Source: Candidatus Melainabacteria bacterium (GTDB lineage: Bacteria > Actinomycetota > Actinomycetes > Mycobacteriales > Pseudonocardiaceae). From it: a stretch of 6,273 bases of DNA. Positions 5,214-6,273 of the stretch are shown one piece after another. The notes below the pieces were generated by a model, which saw only the letters and a list, made by a program, of their open reading frames with translations, made no database searches and had not been told where the DNA came from. The DNA lies in assembly GCA_903970565.1 (NCBI GenBank), contig CAJCJE010000420.1, positions 1 to 6,273 on the forward strand, read 5' to 3'. The translations under genes were made by a program, and so were the position numbers. Numbering within the stretch: position 1 is the stretch's first letter; the number at the start of each line of letters is the position of its first letter.

Positions 5214-6273
5214 TCATTCAACGAGTTGGGTTTTCTTGACCGGGCGATCGGTCCAGGTCTCGGTGCGGTCGCGCCGGCCGCGCAGGCGCAGCGAGCGGTA
5301 CTGCCGCCAGTGGGCCTGCTCCTCGGGCGAACAGGCGGCCAGCACCGCGTCGCTGGCCAGGAGGCGGCCCCGGACCTGCTTGGCCTTCTCGGTCAACCGG
5401 GCCGCCTCGTTCACCGCGTCCCCGATCACCGTGTACTCCAGGCGCTCCCGCGCGCCGAGCCGGCCGGCGAAGACGTGCCCGGTGGCCACCCCGATACCGA
5501 GGTCGAGTTCACCGGTCCGGCGCACCGCGTCACGGATCTCCCGCGCGGCGGCCAGCGCGGCGGTTTCCGCGTCCGGCAAGGGATTCGGCGCGCCGAAGAT
5601 ACACAGCGCGGCGTCGCCCTGGAACTTGTTGACCAGTCCGCCGTGCGCGCCGACCGCGTCGACGATGGCGGTGAAGAAGCGGTTGAGCTTCGCGACGAAC
5701 TCCTCCGGCGGCAGCCGGTAGGCGAGCGCGGTCGAGTCGACGACGTCCACGAACAACGCGGTCGCGAGGCGCACGTCGCCGGCCAGCTGCGCGCCGAACT
5801 CCAGCGCGTTGGCGGCCACGTCGGTGCCGACGTGGCGGCCGAACAGGTCCCGCAGCCGCTCCTGCTCGCGCAGTCCGACCACCAGGTCGTTGACCGAGCG
5901 TTGCAGCAGTCCGATCTCGCTGCTGTCGTCGACGGAGACCCGAAGGTCGGTGTCGCCGAGCGCGACCCGGTCCAGCGCGATCCGCATCGCCCGCAGCGGG
6001 GTGGTGACCGCACGCGCGAACAGCGCGGTGGCCACCGCGCCGACGAGCAGACCGAGGCCGGCCAACAGGATCAGGCTGCCGGTCGGTTCACCGCGTCCGA
6101 ACCTCGGCAGGGCCAGCACCAGCAGGACGGCCAGCAGCGGGAGGCCGCTGGCCAGCAACCAGGTCAGCACCAGGCGGGAGCGGACGGTCGCCGAACCCGA
6201 ACTGCCCGGAGGCACCACGTTCAGTACGAGGGTGAGTACCGGTCGCACCAGTCGCTCGGCCATCAGATAGCCG
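5214..6273 (-). CDS. Membrane-bound class III adenylate cyclase with HAMP domain, 5'-truncated
   Basis: The frame is open to the right edge. Residues GYL precede the Met at 6263, so that Met is probably internal and the protein starts outside the window. Counting from it (349 aa), hydrophobic segments lie at about 31-53 and 62-84. A HAMP linker covers about 82-135 (TTPLRAMRIALDRVALGD). The class III catalytic domain covers about 165-340. Metal-binding aspartates are D173 (LFVDVVDST) and D217 (KFQGDAAL), and K213 is the adenine-specifying lysine. T278 (EYTVIGD) replaces the partner Asp, as in class IIIb enzymes. N285 and R289 (VNEAARL) are the transition-state residues. The enzyme should make cAMP from ATP as a dimer at the inner membrane. 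The arrangement matches the mycobacterial Rv1318c-Rv1320c/Rv3645 group, whose N-termini carry six TM helices. All catalytic residues are present, so it is probably active. The input signal is unknown. Confidence 0.92.
   Translation of the reverse strand, partial: GYLMAERLVRPVLTLVLNVVPPGSSGSATVRSRLVLTWLLASGLPLLAVLLVLALPRFGRGEPTGSLILLAGLGLLVGAVATALFARAVTTPLRAMRIALDRVALGDTDLRVSVDDSSEIGLLQRSVNDLVVGLREQERLRDLFGRHVGTDVAANALEFGAQLAGDVRLATALFVDVVDSTALAYRLPPEEFVAKLNRFFTAIVDAVGAHGGLVNKFQGDAALCIFGAPNPLPDAETAALAAAREIRDAVRRTGELDLGIGVATGHVFAGRLGARERLEYTVIGDAVNEAARLTEKAKQVRGRLLASDAVLAACSPEEQAHWRQYRSLRLRGRRDRTETWTDRPVKKTQLVE

Noticed and set aside
1..6273. A new multi-gene system (defence island, biosynthetic cluster or mobile element)
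   Set aside because: The four genes belong to familiar families with different functions and are separated into transcription units. No transposase, integrase, terminal repeats, tRNA or CRISPR-like repeats were seen.

Overview
This window looks like chromosomal DNA from a high-G+C actinomycete (Actinomycetota). The evidence is strongly G/C-biased third codon positions, long spurious antisense ORFs, a TTG start, hairpin terminators without T-tracts, and a HAMP-linked class III cyclase of the kind familiar from mycobacteria and relatives. The exact order cannot be fixed from the sequence alone. Both window edges cut through genes.

Layout, left to right. (1) Bases 1-2854, + strand: the 3' part of a large, probably secreted GH92 alpha-mannosidase-type glycosidase. 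It carries a Thr/Pro/Lys-rich insertion, and two beta-rich modules follow the catalytic domain. (2) Bases 2855-3044: two consecutive hairpins that probably end the GH92 transcript, then a candidate -10 element and a ribosome binding site. (3) Bases 3045-4103, + strand: a complete PLP-dependent low-specificity threonine aldolase. (4) Bases 4104-4159: a perfect 16-bp hairpin between two convergent genes, probably a shared bidirectional terminator. (5) Bases 4160-4993, - strand: a complete NADPH-type aldo/keto reductase of the 2,5-diketo-D-gluconate reductase group, probably starting at a TTG codon. (6) Bases 4994-5213: a 220-bp intergenic region holding a strong 19-bp palindrome inside a putative promoter, a second inverted repeat and a short direct repeat. 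(7) Bases 5214-6273, - strand: the C-terminal part of a membrane-bound class III (IIIb-like) adenylate cyclase with TM segments, HAMP and a catalytic domain.

The four genes do not form an obvious pathway or a single operon. Terminator-like hairpins separate them into units: GH92 for glycan scavenging, threonine aldolase for amino-acid metabolism, the reductase for carbonyl reduction, and the cyclase for cAMP signalling. I found no mobile element, CRISPR array, RNA gene or defence system, and I do not think the window contains a wholly new system. The points most worth a second look are the operator-like palindromes upstream of the reductase, the paired hairpins, the GH92 insertion and active-site variants, and the GH92 C-terminal module.
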